Assembly (NCBI GenBank): GCA_009917695.1
Contig: JAACJG010000004.1
Location: forward strand, 62,001 to 126,000
Length of the DNA stretch: 64,000 nt
Source: Candidatus Rifleibacterium amylolyticum
GTDB lineage: Bacteria; Muiribacteriota; Ozemobacteria; Ozemobacterales; Ozemobacteraceae
Reading direction: 5' to 3'
How positions within the stretch are numbered: position 1 is the stretch's first letter; every line of letters starts with the position of its first letter. Below, one piece after another: positions 18,053 through 27,137 of the stretch. The position numbers were made by a program, and so were the translations under genes. The notes beneath the pieces are model-generated. The model was not told where the DNA came from. It did no database searches and was given only the letters and a program-made list of their open reading frames with translations.

Positions 18053-18585
18053 GTTGTTTCTCCTGTGTCAGATCCAATTTTCAGGGCGAATACGGTATTT
18101 CTGTACTTTGTGCTATTTATCCGGTCGCCCGATACATCATTACGACAACTATACCACAAAGCCGATTGTGTAAATAATTTCTTCTGTTCAGTGCAAAGCC
18201 ATCTGCATTTCTAACGGCTGAAGCCGTAAGAGTTGCCTGATCCCACAGAGAGCACGGGTAAGAAGATTAAGCATGGTCCTCAGTCACATTAGAATTATGA
18301 GTTAAAATGGTCATTGCGAGGAGCGCAGCGACGAAGCGGTATGCCGAAGGCATAAGCCAGCTCTGAGCTAATCTCGCTGACCATGAGATTGCTTCGCTTC
18401 GCTCGCAATGACAGATAACACCCAGATTCAATGTTTACAGAGGGCCAGGGGTTCTATATGTAAATGCATTAACATTCGAATTTGTAATGCGATAGCTCAG
18501 ACTGTTTCTGGGCGGTTTGACAATTGTTGGTTAAGATAGTAGATTGAGGCTGTTCCTCTGCATACCGGTTCTGGTGGAGCAGTCG
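18053..18585. other. Intergenic region between divergent polyphosphate genes
   Basis: About 530 bases between divergent genes with no convincing open frame. It must hold the promoters of both directions, but no strong -35/-10 pair stands out. It contains the family C inverted repeat at 18310-18412. Confidence 0.55.
18310..18412. repeat. Interspersed inverted repeat, family C
   Basis: The left end GTCATTGCGAGGAGCGCAGC is mirrored by GCTTCGCTTCGCTCGCAATGAC at the right end, giving a ~22-bp imperfect terminal inverted repeat around a 55-base centre. A lone left-end fragment lies at 24898-24920 (GTCATTGCGAGGAGTGTAGTGAC). Elements of this look are common non-autonomous intergenic repeats in bacteria. 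Confidence 0.7.
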
Positions 18586-19251
18586 ATGGCGAATGCGAAT
18601 TCACAGCAACTTTCAGATGCCCGTGCGGGCGATGCTGCGCTAAACAGCTTCGCTGAAAAATTTTCCCATCTCAACGTGCAGACTGCCTTGATCAGAAGCG
18701 CTCTGTTCATCGGCCGCGGTTTCGGCTTTGACGAAAAACATGCGCTTCAGGTTACGATGCTGGCCCAGATCATCTTTGATGCGACAGCCACATTGCATGG
18801 CCTGGCGTCCGGTGATCGCCAGATTCTGGTCATTGCTGCCATGTTGCATGATATTGGCACCTGCGCCGGAATGCGCGGACATCATAAGAATTCATGCAGT
18901 CTCATCATGAAATCTGCTATTCCTGGCATATCGCACGAAGACATGCTGCTTGCGGCTCTTGTTGCCAGATACCACCGCAAAAGCGAGCCGAAGCTGAAAC
19001 ATGAATTTTATTCGCATCTGTCAGACTGTGATCAGAACCGTGTTGCAGCTTTGGCGGCAATACTTCGTCTCGCCGATGTGCTCGATCGCGACCATTTACA
19101 GCAGATTGGCGAATTTAATCTGAGTTCTGACATCGAGTCGGTAACTCTGCTGCTTCCAGTTTCAATAAGATCAGGTATTGACCGGCAGGCATTCGAAAAG
19201 AAGTCCCGCCTTTTTCAAAAGGTATTCGGATGCATTGTGAAAATATGCTGA
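18586..19251 (+). CDS. Stand-alone HD-domain protein, Ppx C-domain-like
   Basis: A 221-residue protein made of one HD phosphohydrolase-type domain. The metal motif is AAMLHDIG (His-Asp) near residue 85, with VARYHRK and AAILRLADVLDR further on. These segments match the C-terminal domain of the Ppx/GppA protein encoded at 20230-21753 (AATLHDIG, VVRYHRS, ASLLRIADSLE), so it looks like a detached copy. I prefer the ATG at 18586 with GGTGGAG upstream over an earlier in-frame start. Probably acts on polyphosphate or (p)ppGpp signalling; unproven. Confidence 0.75.
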   Translation: MANANSQQLSDARAGDAALNSFAEKFSHLNVQTALIRSALFIGRGFGFDEKHALQVTMLAQIIFDATATLHGLASGDRQILVIAAMLHDIGTCAGMRGHHKNSCSLIMKSAIPGISHEDMLLAALVARYHRKSEPKLKHEFYSHLSDCDQNRVAALAAILRLADVLDRDHLQQIGEFNLSSDIESVTLLLPVSIRSGIDRQAFEKKSRLFQKVFGCIVKIC

Positions 19252-19264
19252 AAGAGGGTGTCTT

Positions 19265-20224
19265 ATGAGTTATTACTGCGGTATCGATCTTGGTGGTACC
19301 AAGATATACTCGATTCTCTGCGACAGCAACGGTAAAATTGTTGCGCGAAAAAAAGTCAAAACTCAGGCTGCGTCTGGTTTCGACGCGGTATTTGAGAACA
19401 TCGTCAGCTGCTACGCCGAGTTGCTCAAAAAAGCAGAGATTGTTGATGATGCAGTCGAAAAGATCGGGCTTGCCGTTCCTTCAGCTGTTAATACTGATTC
19501 CGGGATGCTTCTTGATGCCTGTAATCTAGGCTGGAAAAAAGTTCCTCTGGCAAAAATGTTGTCAGAGCGTCTGAAAAAGCCGGTTTTTATGGATAATGAT
19601 GTTAATCTGGGCGTTTTTGGTGAGTATTCTTTTGGAAAAGCCAGCAGATTTAAAAATGTCTACGGTATATTTGCCGGAACCGGTGTTGGTGGCGGGCATA
19701 TCTGTAATGGCAGTATTAACCGTGGTAAAAACTTCACTGCCGGCGAAGTCGGGCACATGATTGTAAAGATCGACGGACCTGAATGCAATTGTGGCAGAAA
19801 AGGCTGTCTCGAAGCCATAGCCGGCAAGGCTGGCATGATCAAATACATGAAAAAACAGGAAGAGAAGAGCGGTCTGACAACAATGTTGTCGGAGATTTCG
19901 CCGGAGTGGCGCACCATGGTCGGCTCAGCCGCTCTTAAGGAGTGCTATAAAAAGAAGGATGCTCTTGTAGTCAAAGCGATAAACCGTGCGTCAGAGGCAA
20001 TCGGTATTGCTGCCGCCAACATCATCAACCTGATCGGCGTCGAGGCGTTGATTCTCGGCGGTGGCGTGATCGAAGAAATGGGTTCGGTCATGTTACCGGT
20101 TATTGAAGAAAACACCAGAAAATACGCGATAGCTGGCGGAGCTGAGGGCGTAGACATCATTGTTTCAGAGCTTGGCGACGATGCGGTAGCGCTTGGCGCT
20201 GCCTGGCATGCCGCGAAAGCATAA
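19265..20224 (+). CDS. ROK-family sugar kinase (glucokinase-like)
   Basis: This 319-residue ROK protein has the phosphate-binding GIDLGGTKIY at residue 6, catalytic Asp in FMDNDVNLGVFGE, GTGVGGGHICNG, and the zinc motif ECNCGRKGCLEAIAG. No DNA-binding N-terminus is present, so it is a kinase and not a ROK repressor. Lying between the HD protein and ppx-ppk1 (gaps of 13 and 5 bases) raises the possibility of polyphosphate as phosphate donor, but ATP use is the default. Confidence 0.88.
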   Translation: MSYYCGIDLGGTKIYSILCDSNGKIVARKKVKTQAASGFDAVFENIVSCYAELLKKAEIVDDAVEKIGLAVPSAVNTDSGMLLDACNLGWKKVPLAKMLSERLKKPVFMDNDVNLGVFGEYSFGKASRFKNVYGIFAGTGVGGGHICNGSINRGKNFTAGEVGHMIVKIDGPECNCGRKGCLEAIAGKAGMIKYMKKQEEKSGLTTMLSEISPEWRTMVGSAALKECYKKKDALVVKAINRASEAIGIAAANIINLIGVEALILGGGVIEEMGSVMLPVIEENTRKYAIAGGAEGVDIIVSELGDDAVALGAAWHAAKA

Positions 20225-20229
20225 GCCGT

Positions 20230-21753
20230 ATGAGCGAGATCATTACAGTAATCGACATTGGTTCTAGTGCGATACGAATGTGTATTGCCGAGCACATTGG
20301 CAAAAAGATCAACCTGCTCGAAAATCTCAGCCACCCGGTTCCTCTTGGCAAAGATACCTTTCGCAACGGCCGGCTGGCACGAGAGACCATCAACAGTTGC
20401 ATCGAGATTCTGCTCGATTACCGTCGAGTCATGCAGATGTTCAGATCACGCAGCGTCACAGCCTGTGCCACCACAGCGATTCGCGAGGCTGCTAATCGCG
20501 ATATCTTTATCGATAATGTCCGCAGCCAGACCGGTATCGAAGTAGAAGTCTACTCGCCGGCTCAGACTGCCTTTCTTCTTTCCGAACAGCTGAAAAAGAA
20601 GATCAAGACAAATCAGTGTTCGGCTGGTTTCAGTCTCGGTGCCGGGCGCTCTGAGCTCATGGTGTTTTCGAAAGACGGTCTGCTCTACAACGCCTCTCTT
20701 GATATCGGTTTTATGAAGATGAATCAGGAATTTCGCCGTAATCGTTATACCGAAGAATACTACCCGGCGTTTCTTGAATCCACAGTTGGCAACGAATTGA
20801 GACCATTATTGCCCGAGTTTGCCAAGTATCCGATTCAGTCGCTTTATGGTACTGGTCAGGAACTGGATGAGATTCTGTTTGTGCTCAATCGTCGATTTGG
20901 CGGTGAGCCGCGCAAAAGCCTGGTGTTGAAAGAGCTGGCTAAGCTTTATGGCGAGATCAAGAGTTTTTCAACCGAGGAGTTGTTTCACAAACTGCAGATT
21001 TCTTACGACAAGGCTGAGGGTATCATAGCCGCTCTGGTAACGGCAGTGCAGCTGATGCGCATGTTCAAGGCTTCTGAACTCAAGCTTTTCAGTCTGCCGC
21101 TCGGCGAGTGTCTGTTAAGCAATCTGATTGCCAAAAAGAGCGAGCATTATACCGCCGGACTGGCGACTGGTATCAGCAGCTATGTTGAAAATATCGGCAA
21201 TGCATTGTCGTTTGACTCGGTGCATGCTCAACACGTTGCTTCGCTGGCTCTGCAGATATTTGATGCAACCCGGCAGATACACCTCATGGGGCATAACGAG
21301 CGTAACTATCTGCTGGCCGCAGCAACCCTTCATGACATCGGCAATGTCATTGCAACCCGCGCCAGACACAAACACTCTCAATACATAGTCAACGCTCAGG
21401 ATTTTCCCTTCTTTAACGAAGAAGAGAAGGGGATAATCGCCAACGTTGTGCGCTACCACCGTAGCAGCCTGCCAAAAAAGACGCACCCCGAATTTATGGC
21501 GCTGTCACATCCGGCCCGCATGACTGTTATGAAGCTTGCTTCTCTGCTGCGAATCGCCGACAGTCTCGAGAATTCGCAGCGGCAGAATATCAGAAAAATT
21601 CGCTTCGACTGCGATGAGAGCGGTATCATCATCATTGTCGATTGCCTTGAAGAGCCTTTTTCCATCGAAAACTCATTTAACTCCCGCAAAGATCTTTTTG
21701 AGGACTTTTTTGGCATCAAGCTGAAACTGGCGGTTGAACGGACAAGAACATGA
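20230..21753 (+). CDS. ppx: Exopolyphosphatase / pppGpp phosphatase (Ppx/GppA)
   Basis: This 507-residue member of the ASKHA fold starts TVIDIGSSAIRMCIAEH with phosphate-1 loop and later has FSLGAGRSELMVF (phosphate-2). The second half (from about residue 310) is an HD-type domain with AATLHDIGNV and VVRYHRSS. It releases terminal phosphate from polyphosphate. The stop overlaps the ppk1 start by 4 bases, so synthesis and breakdown enzymes are co-translated. Confidence 0.9.
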   Translation: MSEIITVIDIGSSAIRMCIAEHIGKKINLLENLSHPVPLGKDTFRNGRLARETINSCIEILLDYRRVMQMFRSRSVTACATTAIREAANRDIFIDNVRSQTGIEVEVYSPAQTAFLLSEQLKKKIKTNQCSAGFSLGAGRSELMVFSKDGLLYNASLDIGFMKMNQEFRRNRYTEEYYPAFLESTVGNELRPLLPEFAKYPIQSLYGTGQELDEILFVLNRRFGGEPRKSLVLKELAKLYGEIKSFSTEELFHKLQISYDKAEGIIAALVTAVQLMRMFKASELKLFSLPLGECLLSNLIAKKSEHYTAGLATGISSYVENIGNALSFDSVHAQHVASLALQIFDATRQIHLMGHNERNYLLAAATLHDIGNVIATRARHKHSQYIVNAQDFPFFNEEEKGIIANVVRYHRSSLPKKTHPEFMALSHPARMTVMKLASLLRIADSLENSQRQNIRKIRFDCDESGIIIIVDCLEEPFSIENSFNSRKDLFEDFFGIKLKLAVERTRT

Positions 21754-23867
21754 AAGTAAAAAGATATTTAAATCGCGAACTTAGCTGGCTCGAATTTAAT
21801 TCACGTGTTCTCGAACAGGCGGCATACAAAGAAACTCCGCTGTTGGAGCGTCTGAAGTTTATAGCAATATTTGCTTCAAACCTCGATGAATTTTTTATGG
21901 TGCGGGTCTCCGGGGTAATGTCGCAGATCAGGTTGGGCTACCGTGAGCGCTATATTTCAGGGCATCGACCTGAAGAGGTTTTTGAGTTGATGAGCCGGCG
22001 CATTGAAAAACTGGTAGACCACGAATACAAGCTTCTCAACAAAGAAGTATTACCGGCTCTGGAAAAGGAAGGCGTATTTTTTTATACGGCGGCAACTTTG
22101 CCTGAAGACATGCTGCTCGAAGTGCGCGAGAAGTTTCTTAAAAAGTTTCTGATGATTCTGACGCCGATGGCTGTCGATCAGGCCCGGCCATTTCCCTTTA
22201 TTCCTGGAAAAACCCTGAATATGCTGGTTAAACTGGCAGCCAACAAGGGCAAGTCGCAACCTCTGTATGCTGTGGTTCCGGTGCCCGGTCGCGAGAGATT
22301 TTTCGAAATAGCCGCCGGCAGCTATATTTATTGCGAAGAACTTGTGCGTCTGTTTCTCAAAGATCTCTTCGAGGGTTACAAACTTGAAAAGGTCTGTGTG
22401 TTCAGGATTATTCGCGATGCCGAGCTTTCATTCGACGAAGAAGAAGCACGCGATCTGCTTTCTACAATAGAGAGCGAGCTTAAAACCAGAGAACGTGGTT
22501 ACCCGGTTCGTCTGGAGGTGGAAAAGAGTGCTGCCGAAGAAATGGTCGCCTTTCTGCATGAGCGTTTCAGTATTGGTGCGGAACTCACCAGTTTCATCGA
22601 CGGACCTCTGAATACAGCGTCTTATATGGAGTTTTTCGGATCTTACGACAATGCTAAGCTGCGTGATGAAAAGATCGTGCCGGTCATGCCCATTGAATTC
22701 ACCGGAAATCAAAGCACTTTTTCGGTTATTGCAGCGGGTGATCGCCTGTTGAACCTGCCTTATGAATCGTTCGGACCGGTCGAAAAATTCGTCGAAGAGG
22801 CCAGCAAAGACCCATCGGTGCTGGCGATAAAGCAGACTCTCTATCGCACTTCTGGCAATTCTCCGATCATCAGATCTTTAAAGCGCGCTGCCAACAATGG
22901 GAAGCAGGTTACCGTCGTCGTCGAGCTCAAGGCAAGATTTGACGAAGCCCAGAACATTTCGTGGGCGCGGCAGCTGGAAGACGCCGGCTGTCATGTTTCT
23001 TACGGACTGGTCGGTCTCAAGACGCACTGTAAGATGACTCTGGTGGTTCGCGAAGAAACTCGCGGAATCAAACGTTACGTGCATCTCTCGACTGGTAATT
23101 ACAATGACAAGACGGCGCGACTCTATACGGATGTCGGCTATTTTTCATGTCGAAACTCTTTTGCTGCAGATATAGCGGGGGTCTTCAATTATCTCACCGG
23201 TTATTGCGAGCCGCCGCGACGCAAGAAGATTATTTCGGCTCCATTCGATCTTCGCCAGTTCCTGCTTGATAAGATCGCTCAGGAAACCAGCAATGCGCGT
23301 TCGGGTTTGCGGGCCGAGATCGTTGCCAAAATGAATTCACTCGTTGATCAGGCGATGATTGACGCTTTGTATGAGGCGTCGGCCGCCGGCGTCAAGATCA
23401 TACTTATCGTCAGGGGCATCTGCTGCCTGAACCCGGGAGTGAGCCGCCTCAGCGAGAATATCAAGGTATTCAGTATCATCGACCGTTTTCTCGAACACTC
23501 GCGCATTTTCTACTTTTACAACAACAAGAACCATGAGCTTTATATGTCCAGCGCCGACTGGATGATTCGCAACCTTGACCGTCGGGTCGAAATTCTTTTT
23601 CCTGTCGAAGAAGAGGCGCTTAAAAAGGAAATCATACAGCAGCTCGATATTCAGAGGTCAGATAACACAACGCTTTGGGAAATGCAGTCAGATGGCGATT
23701 ATCGGCGACGCAAGTCCGGCAAAAACCCGGCCGTTCGCGCGCAGCTTGCTATTGCCGAATATGAGGCAGAGAAAAACCGGGTCGAGCGCGTGCCAAAAAC
23801 TGTTCTGAAAAAACGCAAATCACCATTTAAAAAGCGCCAGAAAGACCTCGGCAAATCGCGCAAATGA
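21750..23867 (+). CDS. ppk1: Polyphosphate kinase 1
   Basis: A 705-residue Ppk1, near the usual ~690. The N-terminus KRYLNRELSWLEFNSRVLEQA is typical. The two catalytic histidine regions are visible in GLKTHCKMTLVVR and KRYVHLSTGNYND, and the D/R region SSADWMIRNLDRRVE near the C-terminus. The last 45 residues form a basic Lys/Arg-rich tail not needed in the core fold. It reversibly makes polyphosphate from ATP. Confidence 0.95.
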   Translation: MKVKRYLNRELSWLEFNSRVLEQAAYKETPLLERLKFIAIFASNLDEFFMVRVSGVMSQIRLGYRERYISGHRPEEVFELMSRRIEKLVDHEYKLLNKEVLPALEKEGVFFYTAATLPEDMLLEVREKFLKKFLMILTPMAVDQARPFPFIPGKTLNMLVKLAANKGKSQPLYAVVPVPGRERFFEIAAGSYIYCEELVRLFLKDLFEGYKLEKVCVFRIIRDAELSFDEEEARDLLSTIESELKTRERGYPVRLEVEKSAAEEMVAFLHERFSIGAELTSFIDGPLNTASYMEFFGSYDNAKLRDEKIVPVMPIEFTGNQSTFSVIAAGDRLLNLPYESFGPVEKFVEEASKDPSVLAIKQTLYRTSGNSPIIRSLKRAANNGKQVTVVVELKARFDEAQNISWARQLEDAGCHVSYGLVGLKTHCKMTLVVREETRGIKRYVHLSTGNYNDKTARLYTDVGYFSCRNSFAADIAGVFNYLTGYCEPPRRKKIISAPFDLRQFLLDKIAQETSNARSGLRAEIVAKMNSLVDQAMIDALYEASAAGVKIILIVRGICCLNPGVSRLSENIKVFSIIDRFLEHSRIFYFYNNKNHELYMSSADWMIRNLDRRVEILFPVEEEALKKEIIQQLDIQRSDNTTLWEMQSDGDYRRRKSGKNPAVRAQLAIAEYEAEKNRVERVPKTVLKKRKSPFKKRQKDLGKSRK

Positions 23868-23944
23868 TTTTGAACCGTCTTGTAAATTTTTGGTAATTAA
23901 GAGTAGGTTAATGTTGGCACTATTTAAAATCAGGAGAGGTTGCC

Positions 23945-24880
23945 ATGTTTAAGAAAATTCTGTACACGGTTCTTGTCTTTGTCGTTCTGTCCTATATACC
24001 GGCTCAGGCTGTTGACCTTGAGCCCATTCCGGCTGGTGCCGATCTCGTTGTTTTCGTGAATAATCATTCGGCGCTTCCGCTTGGAGATCTGCTCAAGGCG
24101 GCGCCGATTCCGCCAATCGCCCAGGAAAAGATCGACGAATTTTTTGCAGCAACAGCTTTCAATCCGCTCAAAGATATTTCTCGGGCCCAGCTGATGCTGA
24201 AAAAAGGTGCCAGCAAACGCGAAGACCATGCTTCGATAGTTCTTAGCGGCTCTTTCAACAAAGACAAGATTATGGGCTTCATTAAAGACAAGATAGGGTC
24301 TGAAGTATTTGGTGAAGAGAATGTCGGCAGACTTACCATTTACAAATCCAAAGATGAAAAAGGCGGACTCTGCTTCATCGATGGCAGTCGGCTGGCTTTT
24401 GGTACTTTGCCGGCGTTGCGTGCCTATATCGATGCGCTCGATGGCAAAGAGCTCAGCAATGAATTCAATGAGCTTAAGCCGCATCTGAGCGACAAAGCCT
24501 ATGCTGCTGTTATGATCGGCGGCCGCGAATTTCTCAAGCAAGAAATGGATAAAAACAAAAACCGCCGCCGCGAGCGCATGGAGAAGATGGGACGCGGCCC
24601 TAACCCGGCAGCTGAGTGGCTCTCTGAATATATCACCGAAGGTGTCGAACCTCAGGGCGTTTTTATTCAGCTGCTCGACAGCAAGCTTGAAGCTAAGCTC
24701 ATGTACAGCCGTGGCGATGCCAAAAACAACTCGGTTCAGGCTATGATTGAAGTCAATGACCCCAAAATCGCCATTTCAAGAATGTTCGGCGAATTCGTAA
24801 AGATTCTGCCGCAGCTGCCGGCTCCAGAACCCAGAAAGAAACCCCAGCCCGAAAAAGCTCCCACCCAGAACCGTTGGTAA
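23945..24880 (+). CDS. Exported protein of unknown function
   Basis: A 311-residue protein with signal peptide (cut about residue 22, AQA|V). The body alternates strands and helices (VVFVNNHSALPLGDLLKAAP; GGLCFIDGSRLAFGTLPALRAYIDAL), and the C-terminal 20 residues are Pro/Lys-rich (PAPEPRKKPQPEKAP). It recalls DUF3352-type exported proteins that score a small domain twice, but I cannot confirm that. GGAGAGG precedes the ATG. Confidence 0.6.
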   Translation: MFKKILYTVLVFVVLSYIPAQAVDLEPIPAGADLVVFVNNHSALPLGDLLKAAPIPPIAQEKIDEFFAATAFNPLKDISRAQLMLKKGASKREDHASIVLSGSFNKDKIMGFIKDKIGSEVFGEENVGRLTIYKSKDEKGGLCFIDGSRLAFGTLPALRAYIDALDGKELSNEFNELKPHLSDKAYAAVMIGGREFLKQEMDKNKNRRRERMEKMGRGPNPAAEWLSEYITEGVEPQGVFIQLLDSKLEAKLMYSRGDAKNNSVQAMIEVNDPKIAISRMFGEFVKILPQLPAPEPRKKPQPEKAPTQNRW

Positions 24881-24981
24881 ACTTATCATCGTTTGAGTCA
24901 TTGCGAGGAGTGTAGTGACCAGGTTTTACCATGCAATTCAAATGTGGCAGCACACCCGCATAGATTCAATATTGTTTCAAT

Positions 24982-25179
24982 TCATCTTAAAGTGCCGATG
25001 CCGACGATCAGCAGAAAAAAGCCGAGCACGAAGTAGAAGGCGCGGGTTCCGTTGCGACCGAACAGATTTATGAAGAATCTGGCTTTGTGGTTGTTCATGA
25101 AAAAGTCGAAGTCCATGTAAGAGCAGACCATTGCGAACAGACCGACAATAATCCCAATCAAACTTTCTGGGTTATTCAT
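24982..25179 (-). CDS. Small two-helix membrane protein, Imm17-like
   Basis: A 65-residue protein with two transmembrane helices (LIGIIVGLFAMVCSYMDF and AFYFVLGFFLLIVGIG) joined by a loop FFMNNHKARFFINLFGRNGTR. The loop pattern is that of the immunity-protein-17 family as I recall it. It is the last gene of the ABC transporter cluster, its start overlapping the ATPase stop by 4 bases. No toxin gene is adjacent, so an immunity function is uncertain. Confidence 0.55.
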   Translation of the reverse strand: MNNPESLIGIIVGLFAMVCSYMDFDFFMNNHKARFFINLFGRNGTRAFYFVLGFFLLIVGIGTLR

Positions 25180-26291
25180 AAATTGATTCTTGCTCCCTGT
25201 TCGTCGAATAGATGCAGATGTCCGGCGTCGAGCGAAAGATCGAGGCGGTCTCCTGTCGGTTCGTCTGGCGTTCTGACAACGATCTGACCCTGCTGGTGAA
25301 ATGAATAAACCAGATATTCAGGCCCGACGTTCTCGATCACATTAACCGGGAGAGCCAGATCTGGCTCTCCTTCTGATTTTACATAAAGCCTTTCTGGGCG
25401 CACACCCAGAGTTACCTTTTTCAGATTTCTGGCTTTGAGTCTGCCGGCAGTCTCAGCCGGAAGCCTGATTTTTAGCGCATCTGCCTGCAGGTAGAGGTTG
25501 CCGGCTTCTTCGTTGAGTTCGCCACTGAGCATGTTCATGGTCGGTGAGCCGATAAATCTGGCAACGAACTGGTTGACCGGCGCCCGGTAAATCTCGACTG
25601 GAGTGCCGACCTGCTGCAGCACGCCGTTGTTCATGATGGCTATTCTGTGTCCGAGCGTCATGGCTTCGAGCTGATCATGCGTTACGTAGACAGTTGTTAC
25701 GCCGAGTCTTTTCTGGAGATCCTTGAGATGCGCGCGCATTTCGTTGCGCAGTTTGGCGTCGAGATTGCTCAGTGGCTCGTCCATCAGGCAGACCTTTGGG
25801 TTGCGCACTATGGCGCGGCCGATGGCCACTCTCTGGCGCTGCCCGCCAGAGAGTTCGGCCGGTTTGCGGTCGAGCAGGTGGTCAATCTGCAGCAGAGTTG
25901 CCGCCTCTTTGACTTTTGTTCTCATGACATCTGACGTTGGTACCTGTGGCAGGTTGGTCAGCGGAAAAGCGATGTTCTCTTCGACGGTCATGTGCGGATA
26001 GAGAGCATAACTTTGAAACACCATCGAAATGTCGCGTTCAAAAGGGCCGCTGAACTTGCCGACAGCATCGGCGACCAGTTCCTGATCGAAGTAAAGCTCG
26101 CCGCCACTGGGCTTTTCCAGGCCGGCCAGCAGGTTGAGTAAAGTGCTTTTGCCGCAACCGGAAGGCCCGAGCAGCACAAAAAATTCGCCGGGTTCGATTG
26201 TGAGATCTATGCTTTTGAGCACATCGACCTTGCCGCGAAAGGTGATAAAGCTTTTTGCCAGACTCTTTATCGTGATTTTTGTAGCTTGCAT
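25176..26291 (-). CDS. Sugar ABC transporter ATPase (MsmK/UgpC-like)
   Basis: A 371-residue carbohydrate-uptake type ATPase. Walker A is GPSGCGKSTL near residue 38, the signature is LSGGQRQRVAIGRAI, Walker B is VCLMDEPLSNLDA, and the H-loop is VYVTHDQLEAMTLG. A C-terminal TOBE/OB-fold regulatory domain follows from about residue 240, as in MalK and UgpC. It energises the two permeases upstream. The order is binding protein, permease, permease, ATPase. Confidence 0.93.
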   Translation of the reverse strand: MQATKITIKSLAKSFITFRGKVDVLKSIDLTIEPGEFFVLLGPSGCGKSTLLNLLAGLEKPSGGELYFDQELVADAVGKFSGPFERDISMVFQSYALYPHMTVEENIAFPLTNLPQVPTSDVMRTKVKEAATLLQIDHLLDRKPAELSGGQRQRVAIGRAIVRNPKVCLMDEPLSNLDAKLRNEMRAHLKDLQKRLGVTTVYVTHDQLEAMTLGHRIAIMNNGVLQQVGTPVEIYRAPVNQFVARFIGSPTMNMLSGELNEEAGNLYLQADALKIRLPAETAGRLKARNLKKVTLGVRPERLYVKSEGEPDLALPVNVIENVGPEYLVYSFHQQGQIVVRTPDEPTGDRLDLSLDAGHLHLFDEQGARINL

Positions 26292-26306
26292 GGTGAGACC
26301 TCCGGG

Positions 26307-27137
26307 TTATCCCTTTACTGCGCCGCCCATCAGGCCGGCTACTATATAACGCTGGAAAATGAGTGTCAGAATTACCAGCGGCACCGAAGCGATTGCTGAC
26401 GCGGCCATCAGGTTGCCCCACGGAATTTCACCGTGCAGGCCCTGAAAGAGTGCGATTCCGACCGGCAGTGTCTGCGCGGTATAATCTATAGTCAGCATTA
26501 TCGCAAAGAGAAATTCGTTGAAACAGGCGATGAACACAAGCAGCGCCGATGAGAAGATGCCGGGCAGTGCCAGCGGAAAGATGATTTTATACAGTACTTT
26601 CATGCGGCCAGCGCCATCGACCAGAGCTGCTTTGTCGAGATCGAGCGGAATCTGAGTGAAGTAGCTCATGTTGATCCATAGAGCAATTGGAATTGTCCAG
26701 GCGATGTAGGGAAGTATCAGAGCCATATGTGAGTTGATCAGGCCTGCTTTCGAGAACATTTCGAACAGGTAGCCGACTATGCTGATCTGCGGAAACATCG
26801 ACATGGCGAGAATCAGCAGAGGCACCACTGAGCGGCCGGGAAAGCGCATGCGCGAAACCGCATAAGCAGCCATGCTCGAAAACAGGGTCACGATAATGGC
26901 AGTTATAGTTGATATCCACAGACTGTTCGACAGGTAATCGAGAAAATGCAGTGAATGAGCGGTCAGCACCTGGCGGTAGTTGCTCAGCGAATATTCGACC
27001 TGGCCGGTCACCAGAAAATCGGCGCGATCAGCCAGTGATATCCAGATCATCCAGATAAACGGGCCGAGTGTGAATGCCATTAAAAACAGGCCGGTAGCGA
27101 AGATAAGGCAGCTTTTGATGATTTCTTCTCTGGTCAT
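26307..27137 (-). CDS. ABC sugar transporter permease, MalG-like
   Basis: A 276-residue inner-membrane permease with six hydrophobic helices and the EAA-loop DKAALVDGAGRMKVLYKIIFPLALPG (key part AALVDGAG...FPLALPG near residue 180), which docks on the ATPase. Its start overlaps the stop of the preceding permease by 4 bases. MalG/UgpE type. Confidence 0.92.
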   Translation of the reverse strand: MTREEIIKSCLIFATGLFLMAFTLGPFIWMIWISLADRADFLVTGQVEYSLSNYRQVLTAHSLHFLDYLSNSLWISTITAIIVTLFSSMAAYAVSRMRFPGRSVVPLLILAMSMFPQISIVGYLFEMFSKAGLINSHMALILPYIAWTIPIALWINMSYFTQIPLDLDKAALVDGAGRMKVLYKIIFPLALPGIFSSALLVFIACFNEFLFAIMLTIDYTAQTLPVGIALFQGLHGEIPWGNLMAASAIASVPLVILTLIFQRYIVAGLMGGAVKG

